A stretch of DNA of 48,440 nucleotides from Nocardioidaceae bacterium. GTDB lineage: Bacteria; Actinomycetota; Actinomycetes; Propionibacteriales; Nocardioidaceae. The notes below the pieces were generated by a model, which did no database searches, was not told where the DNA came from, and was given only the letters and a program-made list of their open reading frames with translations. The first letter of the stretch is position 1; each line of letters opens with the position of its first letter. Positions 23,573 to 32,307 of this stretch are shown in pieces. Position numbers and translations under genes: made by a program. Location of the stretch: contig JAURVT010000038.1 in the NCBI GenBank assembly GCA_030655315.1, positions 1 to 48,440 on the forward strand, given 5' to 3'.

Positions 23573-24997
23573 TCAGGCGTAGTCGCGGCGGAACTGCGCC
23601 TCGAGCTCCTCGAGCGAGCGACCGCGCGTCTCGGGCACGGTGCGGTGCACGAAGACCAGGGCCGCGAGGCCGAGCGCGACGAAGATGAAGAAGGTGCTGG
23701 AGATGCCGATCGCCTCCACCACCGGCGGGAAGGCGAGCGCCACCAGGGCGTTCGCGAGCCAGAGCACCAGGACGCTGATGCCGATGGCCAGGCTGCGGAT
23801 CTTCAGCGGGAACATCTCCGAGAGGATCAGCCACACCAGCGGGCCGATGGTGCCCTGCATGCAGAACACGAAGGCGACGACGAACACGAGGATGAAGTAG
23901 GCCTTGGCCGTGCCGTCGGGGAGCAGCAGGGCCGACAGCCCCACGAGCAGGTGGAACGTCGTGGTGAGCGCGAAGCCGCCGATCAGCATCCTGCGGCGGT
24001 CGATCCGGTTGATGAGCGCGAGGCCGACCAGGATCCCCAGGACGGAGAACAGTCCGTTCAGGGTGTTGGCGATGATCGCGGCGCTGTCGGAGAAGCCGGC
24101 GTCCCCGAGCAGCTGCGTGCCGTAGTACATGATCGAGTTGATGCCGGTGAACTGCTGGAAGATCCCCAGCCCCGCACCGATCAGGATCAGCCGGCGGATC
24201 CATCGCACCGACAGGTCGGTGGTGCCGGCGGTCTTCGAGGCCGCCTCCTCGTCCGCGAGACGGTGCACCTCGTCCATCTCGGCCTCGGCACGCTCGTCGG
24301 TCCGGACCTGCTTGAGGACCGCCAGCGCCTCGTCGTCGCGTCCCTGTGCCACCAGCCAGCGGGGGCTCTCCGGCATCCGCAGCATGCCGACGAACAGGGC
24401 GACGGCGGGCAGGAGCGCGACGATCAGCATGACGCGCCAGATCCAGTCGACCTCGCCCCAGACGTTGAAGATGACCGCGTTGATCACGAACGCCGCGAAC
24501 TGGCCGCTGACGATCATCACCTCGTTGCGGGTGACCAGGCCGCCGCGTCGCTCCACCGGTGCGACCTCGGCGAGGTACACGGGGACGGTCGCCGATGCGC
24601 CACCGACCGCGAGACCCAGGATGAAGCGGAACAGCGCCAGCACCGGCCACGACGGGGCCAGGACGCAGCCGATGGTGCCGATCATGAAGATGACGGCGAG
24701 CATCAGGATGTTGTGACGCCGGCCGCGCCGGTCCGACAGGTAGCCCCCGACGATGGCGCCCGCGGCCGCCCCGAAGATGAGGATGCTGACCACGAAGCCC
24801 TCGGTGAAGGCCGTCAGGCCGAGGTCGCGCTTCAGTGGCTCGAGTGCACCGTTGATGACGCCGGTGTCGTACCCGAACAGGAGGCCGCCGAAGGTCGCGA
24901 CCACGACGATCAACCCGAGGCGCTGCGAGTGCGGTCCGCGGGTGTCCGGCGGCAGTGCCGGGCGTTCGCTCGACGGCGTGGTGTCGTGGGTGGTCAT
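23573..24997 (-). CDS. MFS sugar/polyol:H+ symporter (sugar porter family)
   Basis: 474 residues from the ATG at 24997, with GGAGG five bases upstream. Twelve membrane segments can be traced. Sugar-porter signatures are present: GYDTGVINGAL in TM1, GYLSDRRGRRHN between TM2 and TM3, PESPRWLV before the central loop, FQQFTGINSIMYYG in TM7, and VPETRGRSLEELE at the C-terminus. Close relatives carry myo-inositol, xylose or arabinose. It is the first gene of the minus-strand operon, and the LacI operator lies 111 bases upstream. Confidence 0.92.
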   Translation of the reverse strand: MTTHDTTPSSERPALPPDTRGPHSQRLGLIVVVATFGGLLFGYDTGVINGALEPLKRDLGLTAFTEGFVVSILIFGAAAGAIVGGYLSDRRGRRHNILMLAVIFMIGTIGCVLAPSWPVLALFRFILGLAVGGASATVPVYLAEVAPVERRGGLVTRNEVMIVSGQFAAFVINAVIFNVWGEVDWIWRVMLIVALLPAVALFVGMLRMPESPRWLVAQGRDDEALAVLKQVRTDERAEAEMDEVHRLADEEAASKTAGTTDLSVRWIRRLILIGAGLGIFQQFTGINSIMYYGTQLLGDAGFSDSAAIIANTLNGLFSVLGILVGLALINRIDRRRMLIGGFALTTTFHLLVGLSALLLPDGTAKAYFILVFVVAFVFCMQGTIGPLVWLILSEMFPLKIRSLAIGISVLVLWLANALVALAFPPVVEAIGISSTFFIFVALGLAALVFVHRTVPETRGRSLEELEAQFRRDYA

Positions 24998-25096
24998 GGG
25001 CGCCTCCAGGCAGCTGGCGTTCGGGACACGCGGGTCGAGGTGCCGGTCGCGTGCCGGGTCGTCCGACCGGCCCAGCCCCGTCGGGACCCGATGCAG

Positions 25097-25125
25097 ACGT
25101 GACGTCACGTTAGAGCGCTCTAACG
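25097..25125. promoter_or_regulatory. LacI-type operator and overlapping palindrome
   Basis: 25108-25125 is a perfect 18-bp palindrome (CGTTAGAGC and its complement) with the central CG expected for LacI-family sites. It overlaps by three bases a second perfect palindrome, ACGTGACGTCACGT (25097-25110). Both lie between the divergent transporter and LacI-regulator genes. Confidence 0.85.
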
Positions 25126-25182
25126 CCCTGGTCAAGGGGATGTCTCGACCCAGGACACCCGGGTTCTCGGTACGATGGCGTC

Positions 25183-26190
25183 GTGGTGAACGTGACGATG
25201 GAGGATGTCGCCCGCGCGGCCGACGTCTCCCGCGCGTTGGTGTCGCTCGTGATGCGCGACTCGCCGAAGGTCTCGCCGGAGAAGCGCGAGGCCGTCATCC
25301 GGGCGGCCGAGCAGCTGGGCTACCGCCGCAACCGCCTCGCCAGCTCGCTCGCGAGCCACCGCACTCACACGGTGGGCGTCTTGTTGTCCGACCTCCACAA
25401 CCCGGTGTTCGCGGCCGTCTACGACGGGCTGGACGACCGGCTCCTCGACACGCCCCAGCGCCTGCTCGTCGCGACCGGACGGACCGACCCGGACCGGGAG
25501 GCGGAGGCGATCTGGACCTTCCTGGACCTGCGGGTCGACGCCGTGGTCCTGGTCGGTGCGAGCGTGCCGGACGCGCTCATCGCCAAGGTCGGCGAACGGG
25601 TGCCCACCGTGGTCACGACCCGGCGGGTCGACGACGCCCCCGTGGACTCCGTCCTCACCGACGACGTGGCCGGCGCCCGCGCTGCCGTCGACCACCTGCA
25701 CGACCTCGGCCACCGCGACATCGCCCACGTGGCCAGCCCGTCGCACCTGGGCCACCACGACCGGCTCGACGGCTACGCGACCCGGATGCGCGAGCTCGGG
25801 CTGGACCCGTTCGTCGTCGAGGGCGACCTGACCCGCGCCGGCGGCGCCCGCGCCGCGCACGCGATGCTCGACCGCGACCGCGTTCCCACGGCCGTCTTCG
25901 CGCACAACGACGTGACGGCGATCGGTGTCGTCGACGCCCTCACGGCCAGCGGGCTGGACGTCCCGGGCGACCTCTCGATCGTCGGGTACGACAACTCCGA
26001 CCTGGCGCAGCTGGGCCAGGTGTCCCTCACCTCGGTCGACATGCGCTCCGAGGAGCTCGGACGGACCGCGGCCGACCTCGTGCTCGAGCGGGTGGGCTCC
26101 CCACCCCTGGACGGGCCGCGGCTCCACCAGCTCCACCCGGTGCTCTTCGAGCGGACCTCGACCCGCCCGGTCACCCCTCGCGACCGCTAG
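25183..26190 (+). CDS. LacI family transcriptional regulator
   Basis: 335 residues from the GTG at 25183; GTG 25186 and ATG 25198 are alternatives, and no strong ribosome site separates them. The N-terminal LacI HTH and hinge are clear: TMEDVARAADVSRALVSLVM, then VSPEKREAVIRAAEQLGYRR and RNRLASSLASHRT. The effector domain begins HTVGVLLSDLHNPVFAAVYD and has AVFAHNDVTAIGVVDAL and VPGDLSIVGYDNSDLAQL. It probably represses the divergent sugar or cyclitol operon and itself through the palindrome at 25108-25125, with an operon-derived sugar as inducer. It converges on the CocE-type hydrolase with a 13-base gap. Confidence 0.93.
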   Translation: MVNVTMEDVARAADVSRALVSLVMRDSPKVSPEKREAVIRAAEQLGYRRNRLASSLASHRTHTVGVLLSDLHNPVFAAVYDGLDDRLLDTPQRLLVATGRTDPDREAEAIWTFLDLRVDAVVLVGASVPDALIAKVGERVPTVVTTRRVDDAPVDSVLTDDVAGARAAVDHLHDLGHRDIAHVASPSHLGHHDRLDGYATRMRELGLDPFVVEGDLTRAGGARAAHAMLDRDRVPTAVFAHNDVTAIGVVDALTASGLDVPGDLSIVGYDNSDLAQLGQVSLTSVDMRSEELGRTAADLVLERVGSPPLDGPRLHQLHPVLFERTSTRPVTPRDR

Positions 26191-26203
26191 CCGGCCGGAC
26201 CAG

Positions 26204-27916
26204 TCATCGCAGCTGGTCGACGCTGATGGTCGACGGATCGGACGGGTCATGCACGATCTCGATCGCGTACGGCGATCCACCGCGTCCAGACGCCAGCGGG
26301 TCATCGGTGCCGAGGTTCCGGGCGAAGCGGGGAAAGGCCCCGCCGCTGACCTGGACCCGGAACCGGTGGCCCGCGCGGAACCGGTAGGCGGTGGGGTACA
26401 GCTCGACCTCCACCACCAGGCTGCCGTCCGCGAGCACCGAGACGTCGTCGGCGGGGACGGTGTCAGGGTGCAGGCGACGGATGCCGTCGACGACGTTCGA
26501 CGACGTCCCGTCCGGGGCGACGTCGCACAGGCGCACGAACACGTCGGCGTGCGAGCCCGCGATGCGCAGGTGGACGCGTGCGCTCACCTGACCCACCACG
26601 TCGACGTCCGAGTCGAGTGGCGCGCCGGTGAACACGGCCACGTCCGGACGCTTCTCGACGTCTCGGTTGTCGGCCTGCTTGCCCGGACCCTGCAACAGGG
26701 GTCCGCCGATGGAGGGGGTCGGGTCGGCGGGGTCGTAGACCAGACGTGTCGTGCCCTCGGTAGCGGTCACGCTCCCCGACGCCGGGGGCGGATCGACGGC
26801 GAGCGTGCCGTCGCCGTGGAGGTGGTGGGTGACCCGGGTCCGGTCGGGCGGCGGCCAGTGGTCCATCTCGAGCCAGGTGTCGGCCTGCTGCAGGAACACC
26901 TTGACCGGTGGCCCGGCAGGCGCGGGACCGCCTCGGAGGTGGTGGTCGAGCCAGGCGACCTCGGAGGCGAGCAACGCCCTCAGCTCGCCGGGCTCGCCGT
27001 GCAGCCACGGGCCGACCACGAGGCGTGCGGGGTTGCCCGCCTCGCGCAGGCGCCTGTAGTCGTCGAGCTGGCCTGGCAGGAAGACGTCCCACCATCCGGT
27101 GACCATGTTGGCCGGGGGAAGTCGGGCCATGTCCACGGTGCTGTGGTCGGCGTGGTCCCAGAACGTGTCACCGGGGGCGGCATGGTCGACGAAGTCGCGC
27201 CAGAACGCGACCGGCCCGCCGGCGACGGCGACGTCGGCGGCTCGGAGCGGCAGTCGGTCGGCCACCCGGCGCAGGTGGGTGCGCTCCACCGGGGCCATCA
27301 GTGGCGCCAACGGGCTCCGCCGCTCCTGCCGGCCGACCTGGGACGCCCAGGTGAGGGCGTTGGTAAGGCCCGGTGCCCCGTGGTCGTAGAACACCGAGGT
27401 GATCCGGGCGGCGGTGATGTGCGGGGAGAAGCACTCGAGCGGTGGGTCGGCGTACGGTGCTATCGCCCACTGGGTGTGCCCGAAGTAGCTTCCACCGGTC
27501 ATCGCGACCCGACCGTCGCACCACGCCTGCTCGCGCACCCAGGCCAAGGTGGCCATGCCGTCCTCGTGCTCGGTGGCGAACGGCCGGAACTGGCCGCCGG
27601 AGCCGAACGTGCCACGGGTGGACTGGATGAACACCTGAAGGCCCCGACGGGCCAGCGTGGTGCCGAACAACAGCCCGGCCGTGCCGGCCCGCCCGTAGGG
27701 CAGGCGGACCAGGACCACCGGCATCGGGCCCGTGGCGTCGACCGGCCTGTGCAGGTCGCCCAGCAGACGTGTCCCGTCGGGCATCGGCACCTCGAGGTCT
27801 CGCGCGACCTCGTGGTCCTTCGACGTCCTCGGCAGACCCATCACCGTCTCGACGGCGTTGGCCTGGACGCGCCGGCGCAGGCGCCTGCCCGGAGCGGCTG
27901 GGTCGTGCGATGGCAT
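26204..27916 (-). CDS. CocE/NonD family (X-Pro dipeptidyl-peptidase-like) hydrolase
   Basis: 570 residues from the ATG at 27916 (AGAGGA upstream). The alpha/beta-hydrolase start is VPMPDGTRLLGDLHRPVD, with VVLVRLPYGR, QSTRGTFGSGG and the nucleophile elbow GGSYFGHTQW (S143). The catalytic Asp region lies near TGWWDVFLPGQLDDY and the His near GPWLHGEP. A C-terminal jelly-roll (X-Pro dipeptidase C) domain occupies about 330-570. The enzymes cut esters or X-Pro peptides (cocaine esterase is the named example). There is no signal peptide. Alone on its strand. Confidence 0.9.
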   Translation of the reverse strand: MPSHDPAAPGRRLRRRVQANAVETVMGLPRTSKDHEVARDLEVPMPDGTRLLGDLHRPVDATGPMPVVLVRLPYGRAGTAGLLFGTTLARRGLQVFIQSTRGTFGSGGQFRPFATEHEDGMATLAWVREQAWCDGRVAMTGGSYFGHTQWAIAPYADPPLECFSPHITAARITSVFYDHGAPGLTNALTWASQVGRQERRSPLAPLMAPVERTHLRRVADRLPLRAADVAVAGGPVAFWRDFVDHAAPGDTFWDHADHSTVDMARLPPANMVTGWWDVFLPGQLDDYRRLREAGNPARLVVGPWLHGEPGELRALLASEVAWLDHHLRGGPAPAGPPVKVFLQQADTWLEMDHWPPPDRTRVTHHLHGDGTLAVDPPPASGSVTATEGTTRLVYDPADPTPSIGGPLLQGPGKQADNRDVEKRPDVAVFTGAPLDSDVDVVGQVSARVHLRIAGSHADVFVRLCDVAPDGTSSNVVDGIRRLHPDTVPADDVSVLADGSLVVEVELYPTAYRFRAGHRFRVQVSGGAFPRFARNLGTDDPLASGRGGSPYAIEIVHDPSDPSTISVDQLR

Positions 27917-28411
27917 GGGTCCTCTTTCGTCGTGCCGGTGGTTCTCGGCGGATGCTGGGTGCCAGGCACCAGGATGACTGCTGCCGCGCAGCCGGAACAA
28001 CGTCAGTGGCGCGGTCTTGCTGCCGCCTCCCCCACCGGCGGGTTCATCACCGCCCTCCGCCGCGTGCACCTCCGCACCCCGCGCGAGCTGTACCGAGCGG
28101 CTTGAGCGGAGGACGTCGCCGACCACGCCGCTCTCGCCGCGTGCTCACCTCGACGACCGGAGTCCTGCGGTCAGGTCGCGATCGTGGCTGCGAGCGTGCC
28201 GATCGTGGCGTCGGCTGGGACGTCGACGGCGTAGGGCACAGCAGAACCGCCGGCGCGGGCACGCAGGCACCGAGCAGCAGACCCCGTCCAGCGGCCACGG
28301 CCCATGGCGGTCCAGCCAGCCGGAGCAAATCCCGCCAAGGCAGCTATTGCTCCGGGCTCGGCCGCGGCGCCCGACGGGTCGACCGACGACGTGCGGCCCG
28401 ACGACCGATCG

Positions 28412-28437
28412 TCACGCGGAGCGTGACCACAGCGGGA
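28412..28437 (+). repeat. Dispersed intergenic repeat, copy 1
   Basis: Matches the consensus TCACGCGGAGCGTGAYCAC followed by AGCGGGA exactly. The repeat contains a CACGC/GCGTG hairpin and an adjoining GTGACCAC half-palindrome. Confidence 0.75.
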
Positions 28438-28499
28438 TCACGGTGCGGGTCTCGCGACGCCGGGTCGTCCAAGCGCTAGCGGCGCTCGTTGCGCTTTTC

Positions 28500-28513
28500 T
28501 GACCGCTCGGTTA
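28500..28513. promoter_or_regulatory. Putative TetR operator
   Basis: TGACCGCTCGGTTA has ACCG/CGGT arms and lies 12 bases before the regulator ATG. This resembles the TnACCG-x2-CGGTnA sites of many TetR autorepressors; the short arms leave some doubt. Confidence 0.5.
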
Positions 28514-28524
28514 GGTTATTGACC

Positions 28525-29136
28525 ATGCAGTCAGACACGGCGAAGGAAGGCGGCACCTTCATCGAACGTGCGCGTCGAGCGCAGATCGTCGCGGCCGCGT
28601 CCGAGACGATCGCGGCGGAGGGGTTCGCGCGGGCATCGCTCACCCGGATCGCGGCGCGCGCCCAGATCAGCAAGGGCGTGATCTTCTACCACTTCGGCTC
28701 CAAGGACGAGCTCGTCCGAGCCGTGGTCGTCGAGACGTACACCGGTGCCGGCACCGAGATCGCGAAGGCGGTGGAGGCCGCCCCCGACCACGGTGCGCGC
28801 CTCGCGGCATACATCCGCGGCAACCTGGTGTTCCTTGCCGACCACCGCACCGAGGTCCAGGTGCTGAACGAGATCTTCACGTCCTTCCGCGGCGAGGACG
28901 GCCGACTGGCGTACGACGAGTCACAGCTCGAGTCCGTGGTCGCGCCGCTGGAGGCCGTCCTGCGCGCGGGCCAGGAGGCCGGTGAGCTGCGTGCGTTCGA
29001 CCGCCGCGTCATGGCGCGGACGATCCGTGCGGCGATCGACGCGGTGACCCCGCAGCTGAACCTGCAGCCCGACCTGGACGTGGGCGCCTACGCCGACGAG
29101 CTCGTCGACACCTTCACCCGCGCCACCTGCGCCTGA
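28525..29136 (+). CDS. TetR family transcriptional regulator
   Basis: 203 residues from the ATG at 28525. The TetR HTH is at about residues 15-62: RRAQIVAAASETIAAEGFAR, then ASLTRIAARAQISKGVIFYH and FGSKDELVRAVV. The C-terminal ligand domain is of the TetR_C type and ends in ADELVDTFTRATCA. It is followed in the same direction by a membrane protein and an SDR, and likely controls all three from the site at 28500-28513. A TetR protein at 36028-36630 ends almost identically (ADQLVDLFTRATAAT), so the two are paralogues. The ligand is unknown. Confidence 0.88.
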   Translation: MQSDTAKEGGTFIERARRAQIVAAASETIAAEGFARASLTRIAARAQISKGVIFYHFGSKDELVRAVVVETYTGAGTEIAKAVEAAPDHGARLAAYIRGNLVFLADHRTEVQVLNEIFTSFRGEDGRLAYDESQLESVVAPLEAVLRAGQEAGELRAFDRRVMARTIRAAIDAVTPQLNLQPDLDVGAYADELVDTFTRATCA

Positions 29137-29199
29137 TCGGCCCGCACGCACGTCGACCGCATCGAACCCGCCCGAGCGAACCGACTGGAGGTTCTGCCC

Positions 29200-29892
29200 A
29201 TGACCCCGACGCCCACTCCCCGCGCACGACCGTCCGCAGACGGTGCGGTCGACCAGGGCCACTCGACCTGGGCGTCGGTGCTCGTCGACGTCGTCGCCCC
29301 GGTCGGCATCTTCTACCTGCTCCGCGCTCTCGGCGTCGGTCAGGTGGCCGCCCTGCTCGCCGGCGGCGCCGCGCCGGCCGCGCGAGGCATCTACGTGATC
29401 GCCCGCCACCGGACCGTCGACTCGCTCGCCGGGCTCACCCTGTCGGTGATCGTCCTGACCGTCGCCACCTCGCTCGTCACCGGCGACGCCCGCTTCGCCC
29501 TCGCCCGCGACGCCGTCATCACCCTGGCCGTCGGCATCTGGATCCTGGTGACGCTGCGGACCGCGCGGCCGTTCATCTACACGTTCTGCACCACCTTCAT
29601 GGGCCCGGCCGAGAAGCAGCTCTGGGTCGAGTGCTGGGGCCGCTCGGCGACGTTCCGCCACGGCATGCGCGTCCACACCGTCATCTGGGGCCTCGGGATG
29701 ATCGTCGACTCGGCGATCAGGGTCGCCATGGCCTACACGCTGCCGGTCGACTCCGTCCCGGCACTGAACGCGATCCAGTACGCGGTCCTCATCGGCGTCC
29801 TCCTCCTCATCAGCGTCCTCTACAGCCGCGCCGCCGGCCTCGTGCCGGGCTCGCGCGACTACCCCGCCAAGCCCGCCAAGGACCGGTCGTGA
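29200..29892 (+). CDS. VC0807-family membrane protein
   Basis: 230 residues from the ATG at 29200 (GGAGG eight bases before). About six membrane segments: near 30-48, 50-68, 77-95, 100-118, 160-178 and 188-208. The pattern, with TARPFIYTFCTTFMG in the middle and a conserved W-x-x-x-R-x-x-F-R loop (VECWGRSATFRHG), matches the VC0807 family, whose function is unknown. The stop overlaps the following SDR start (GTGA). It appears to form a small operon with the TetR regulator and the SDR. Confidence 0.75.
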   Translation: MTPTPTPRARPSADGAVDQGHSTWASVLVDVVAPVGIFYLLRALGVGQVAALLAGGAAPAARGIYVIARHRTVDSLAGLTLSVIVLTVATSLVTGDARFALARDAVITLAVGIWILVTLRTARPFIYTFCTTFMGPAEKQLWVECWGRSATFRHGMRVHTVIWGLGMIVDSAIRVAMAYTLPVDSVPALNAIQYAVLIGVLLLISVLYSRAAGLVPGSRDYPAKPAKDRS

Positions 29893-30659
29893 ACGCCACG
29901 TCGCCACGGACCGACGGACTCGTCGCTCTCGTCACCGGCGGCGCCTCCGGGATCGGCCTGGCCACCGCGTCGGCCCTGCTCGACGCCGGCGTCCGGGTGA
30001 CCATCGCGGACACGGGAACCGCGGCGGCACAGGCGTCAGCCGACCACCTCGGGGCATCCCACCCCGGCAAGGTCAACGCGGTCGTCGCCGACGTGTCGAC
30101 CCAGCACGGAGCGCGCCGGGCGGTCGATCAGACGATCGACCAGCACGGCCACCTCGATCTCCTGCACCTCAACGCCGGACGACCCGGAGTCGGGGTCCTG
30201 ACAGCCGACACCGACCTCGACGCCGCCCAGCAGTCACTGGTGACCAACGTGATGTCCACCGTCGCCCCGTTCATCGCCGCACTGCCGCACCTGGAGCACC
30301 GCCCCTCCGCCGCGGTCACCGTCACCTCCAGCCTCGCGGGCGTGATCGCCAGCCCTGCCGATCCGATGTACGCCGCCTCCAAGCACGCCCTGATCGGACT
30401 CGTCCGCTCTCTGGCTCCTGCACACCGGTCCATCCGGGTCAACGCCGTCTGCCCCTCCCTCGTCGACACCCCGATGCTGGGACACGGCCTGCCCGAGGGC
30501 CACCCACTCCCCGTGCTCGCGCCCCAGGACGTCGCCCGCGTCGTGGTGGAGCAGCTCCTCGGTGACGAGGACGGCGAGGTCCTGTTCATCGAGTCCGGCC
30601 GCTCCCCTCGACCGGTCGCCGAACCTCGCCTGTCCTCGCTCCAGCCCCCACCGCTCTGA
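29889..30659 (+). CDS. SDR family oxidoreductase
   Basis: 256 residues from the GTG at 29889, four bases inside the membrane-protein gene. TGGASGIG is the cofactor motif and LNAG replaces the usual NNAG. The serine lies in VTVTSSLAG and the Tyr-Lys pair in MYAASKHALIG. VCPSLVDTPM and EVLFIESGR follow; a proline-rich tail ends the protein. It acts on an unknown hydroxyl or carbonyl compound. Coupled translation with the VC0807-family gene and the nearby TetR suggest an inducible detoxification or catabolic unit. Confidence 0.87.
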   Translation: MNATSPRTDGLVALVTGGASGIGLATASALLDAGVRVTIADTGTAAAQASADHLGASHPGKVNAVVADVSTQHGARRAVDQTIDQHGHLDLLHLNAGRPGVGVLTADTDLDAAQQSLVTNVMSTVAPFIAALPHLEHRPSAAVTVTSSLAGVIASPADPMYAASKHALIGLVRSLAPAHRSIRVNAVCPSLVDTPMLGHGLPEGHPLPVLAPQDVARVVVEQLLGDEDGEVLFIESGRSPRPVAEPRLSSLQPPPL

Positions 30660-30733
30660 TCACCCCTCCGCCCAGCACTCTGGGGCGCGAGCTGGGTTGC
30701 CGCTCGCCCTCGTCCCCCGGCTCGAGCGAAGCG

Positions 30734-31117
30734 TCAGTGCAGGCGTGGGCCGCCATGACCGGCCAGGCATCGCCACGTGTCGCGGACGCGTACCCAGACC
30801 TGGGTCATGGGCATCGTGAGCTCCTCGTCCTCAGCCTGCGAGCCCACCACCACGTCGGTGACCACCGTCAGGAGGACGGCCGTGTCACCCACGATCGCGA
30901 TCTGGGTTTCTCCCAGCGCCTGCGAACGCCATACCGCCACACCCTCGGTGTTCCGACGGACGTACTCATCGCGGTCGATGACGAGCCCGGTGTGCGTGGT
31001 CCATCGGAACCTCTCGTGCAGGAGCAGGCGCAGCGACCCAGCATCACCAGCCACCAACGCGGCGGCGCGGGCCTCGGCGGCCCGACGCACCTCCTCGACC
31101 GCTTCCACCTCACCCAT
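30734..31117 (-). CDS. NTF2-like (SnoaL/DUF4440-type) small protein
   Basis: 127 residues. The cone-shaped NTF2-like layout can be traced: a helix with ARAAALVAGDAGSLRLLLHE, RFRWTTHTGLVIDRDEYVRR, then strands IAIVGDTAVLLTVVTDVV and a final TQVWVRVRDTWRCLAGHGGP. This is the DUF4440/SnoaL pattern found in many small enzymes and accessory proteins, so the function is open. It converges with the SDR gene and has no operon partner. Confidence 0.75.
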   Translation of the reverse strand: MGEVEAVEEVRRAAEARAAALVAGDAGSLRLLLHERFRWTTHTGLVIDRDEYVRRNTEGVAVWRSQALGETQIAIVGDTAVLLTVVTDVVVGSQAEDEELTMPMTQVWVRVRDTWRCLAGHGGPRLH

Positions 31118-31539
31118 CCTGGCAGCCCGCCGTGACCCTGGTCCCCCACGTCACCGCGGCTGAACCCCGGTGGACGATCCCGATGCGGAACGGCAGCAAC
31201 GACTCTACGGCCAGTCGGTTGGGCGTTCGGGAGACCCGGCTGGACCAGGACCTGGGGTGGCGAGGTCGAGCCCCCGGACCACGAGACGTGCGGCCGCGAA
31301 GCCGCCGGGACGAGTGGCCGTCTGGTGAGGAGCGGAAGGTCGCGGCGTCGGCGGCGAACCCGTCAGGACCGCGGCCGTGATCCGTCGTCCGCACGGGAGT
31401 CTCCTCGTGCGTGGGTCTCGATCGGGCCATAGATTGACGCGCCGGCTGCGTGCGATTCCCCGAGCCGGCCCTTCCCCAGTCGCCCTCAGCCACGCCGCGG
31501 TCATCAGGGCGACGCCCCCGTGACGACAGGAGCACCCCC
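31118..31539. other. Intergenic region without a supported gene
   Basis: About 420 bases. Frames of 80-100 codons cross it on both strands but encode Arg/Pro-rich sequence without a family motif. An AGGAG ribosome site for the next gene is at its right end. Nothing else is recognisable. Confidence 0.5.
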
Positions 31540-32172
31540 ATGAGCGACACCGGTTCCAGCAGGCTCTCCGACGAACCCCGCGACGCCCGCACGACAGACA
31601 CCTCCCGCGGCCGCAAGGACGTCCTCGCCCACGAGCAGGACGAGCACGGCGGCATCAAGATCGGCTCGGCGTTCTTCGGCTGGCTCACCGCCACCGGCAT
31701 GACCATCATCCTCACCGCGATCCTCGCCGCCGTCGGCACCGCCGTCGGCGTCTCGACCAACGCCAACGTCGACCAGGTCGCCGAGCAGGCCGGCGCCAGC
31801 GCCGACACCATCGGCATCGTCGGCGGCATCGTGCTGCTCGTCATCCTCCTCATCGCCTACTACTGCGGCGGCTACGTCGCCGGCCGCATGGCCCGCTTCA
31901 ACGGACTCAAGCAGGGACTCGCCGTCTGGCTCTGGGCCGTCGTCATCGCCATCGTCGTCGCCATCGTCGGCGCCGTCGCAGGATCCAAGTACGACGTCCT
32001 GTCGACCCTCAACAGCTTCCCCCGCATCCCCGTCTCCACCAGCGACCTCACCACCGGCGGCATCATCGCCCTCGTCGCCGTCGCCGTCGCAGCCCTCGTC
32101 GGCGCACTGCTCGGCGGCCTCGCCGGCATGCGCTTCCACCGCAAGGTCGACAAGACCGGCCTCGGCAGCTGA
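31540..32172 (+). CDS. Four-TM membrane protein with a charged N-terminus
   Basis: 210 residues from the ATG at 31540 with AGGAG nine bases before it. A hydrophilic N-terminus of about 45 residues (LAHEQDEHGG) is followed by membrane segments near 48-70, 88-112, 120-140 and 165-188. AYYCGGYVAGRMARFNG and LLGGLAGMRFHRKVD between and after the helices resemble the TIGR04086/YrzE-like group of small envelope proteins, but I would not name a function. It stands alone and ends in a good hairpin terminator. Confidence 0.72.
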   Translation: MSDTGSSRLSDEPRDARTTDTSRGRKDVLAHEQDEHGGIKIGSAFFGWLTATGMTIILTAILAAVGTAVGVSTNANVDQVAEQAGASADTIGIVGGIVLLVILLIAYYCGGYVAGRMARFNGLKQGLAVWLWAVVIAIVVAIVGAVAGSKYDVLSTLNSFPRIPVSTSDLTTGGIIALVAVAVAALVGALLGGLAGMRFHRKVDKTGLGS

Positions 32173-32178
32173 CCCCTC

Positions 32179-32208
32179 CGGCACCCGCTTCTTCCAGGGC
32201 GGGTGCCG
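32179..32208. terminator. Hairpin terminator after the four-TM protein
   Basis: Perfect 10-base arms (CGGCACCCGC and GCGGGTGCCG) with a 10-nt loop, six bases after the stop. Confidence 0.7.
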
Positions 32209-32307
32209 TGGTCGGCCGCCCGTGCCGGACTCGTCCGGCTCGCGGACCGGCTCCTCGAAGGCTCCGGCACACCGGTCCCACGCAGCACCGGCGCCGCGGC
32301 CGTGGGT

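Larger units (their letters stand above)
27917..28524. other. Intergenic region without a supported gene
   Basis: About 600 bases between divergent genes. Several overlapping long frames occur, but they are rich in Arg/Ser/Pro and have no family motif, as expected from random GC-rich DNA. It holds one copy of the dispersed 26-bp repeat (28412) and, at its right edge, a TetR-type operator. Confidence 0.5.

Noticed and set aside
23312-25102. A plus-strand 596-codon ORF opposite the MFS transporter
   Set aside because: It is extremely rich in charged residues (Asp, Glu, Gln, His, Arg), the typical antisense of membrane helices.
28047-28502. Overlapping ORFs in the 28-kb gap
   Set aside because: All frames are open because of GC content; none has a motif, and one contains the dispersed repeat in its reading frame.
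31110-31853. A minus-strand 247-codon ORF between the NTF2-like and four-TM genes
   Set aside because: Most of it is antisense to the four-TM gene, the rest is Arg/Ser/Pro-rich, and it has no ribosome site.
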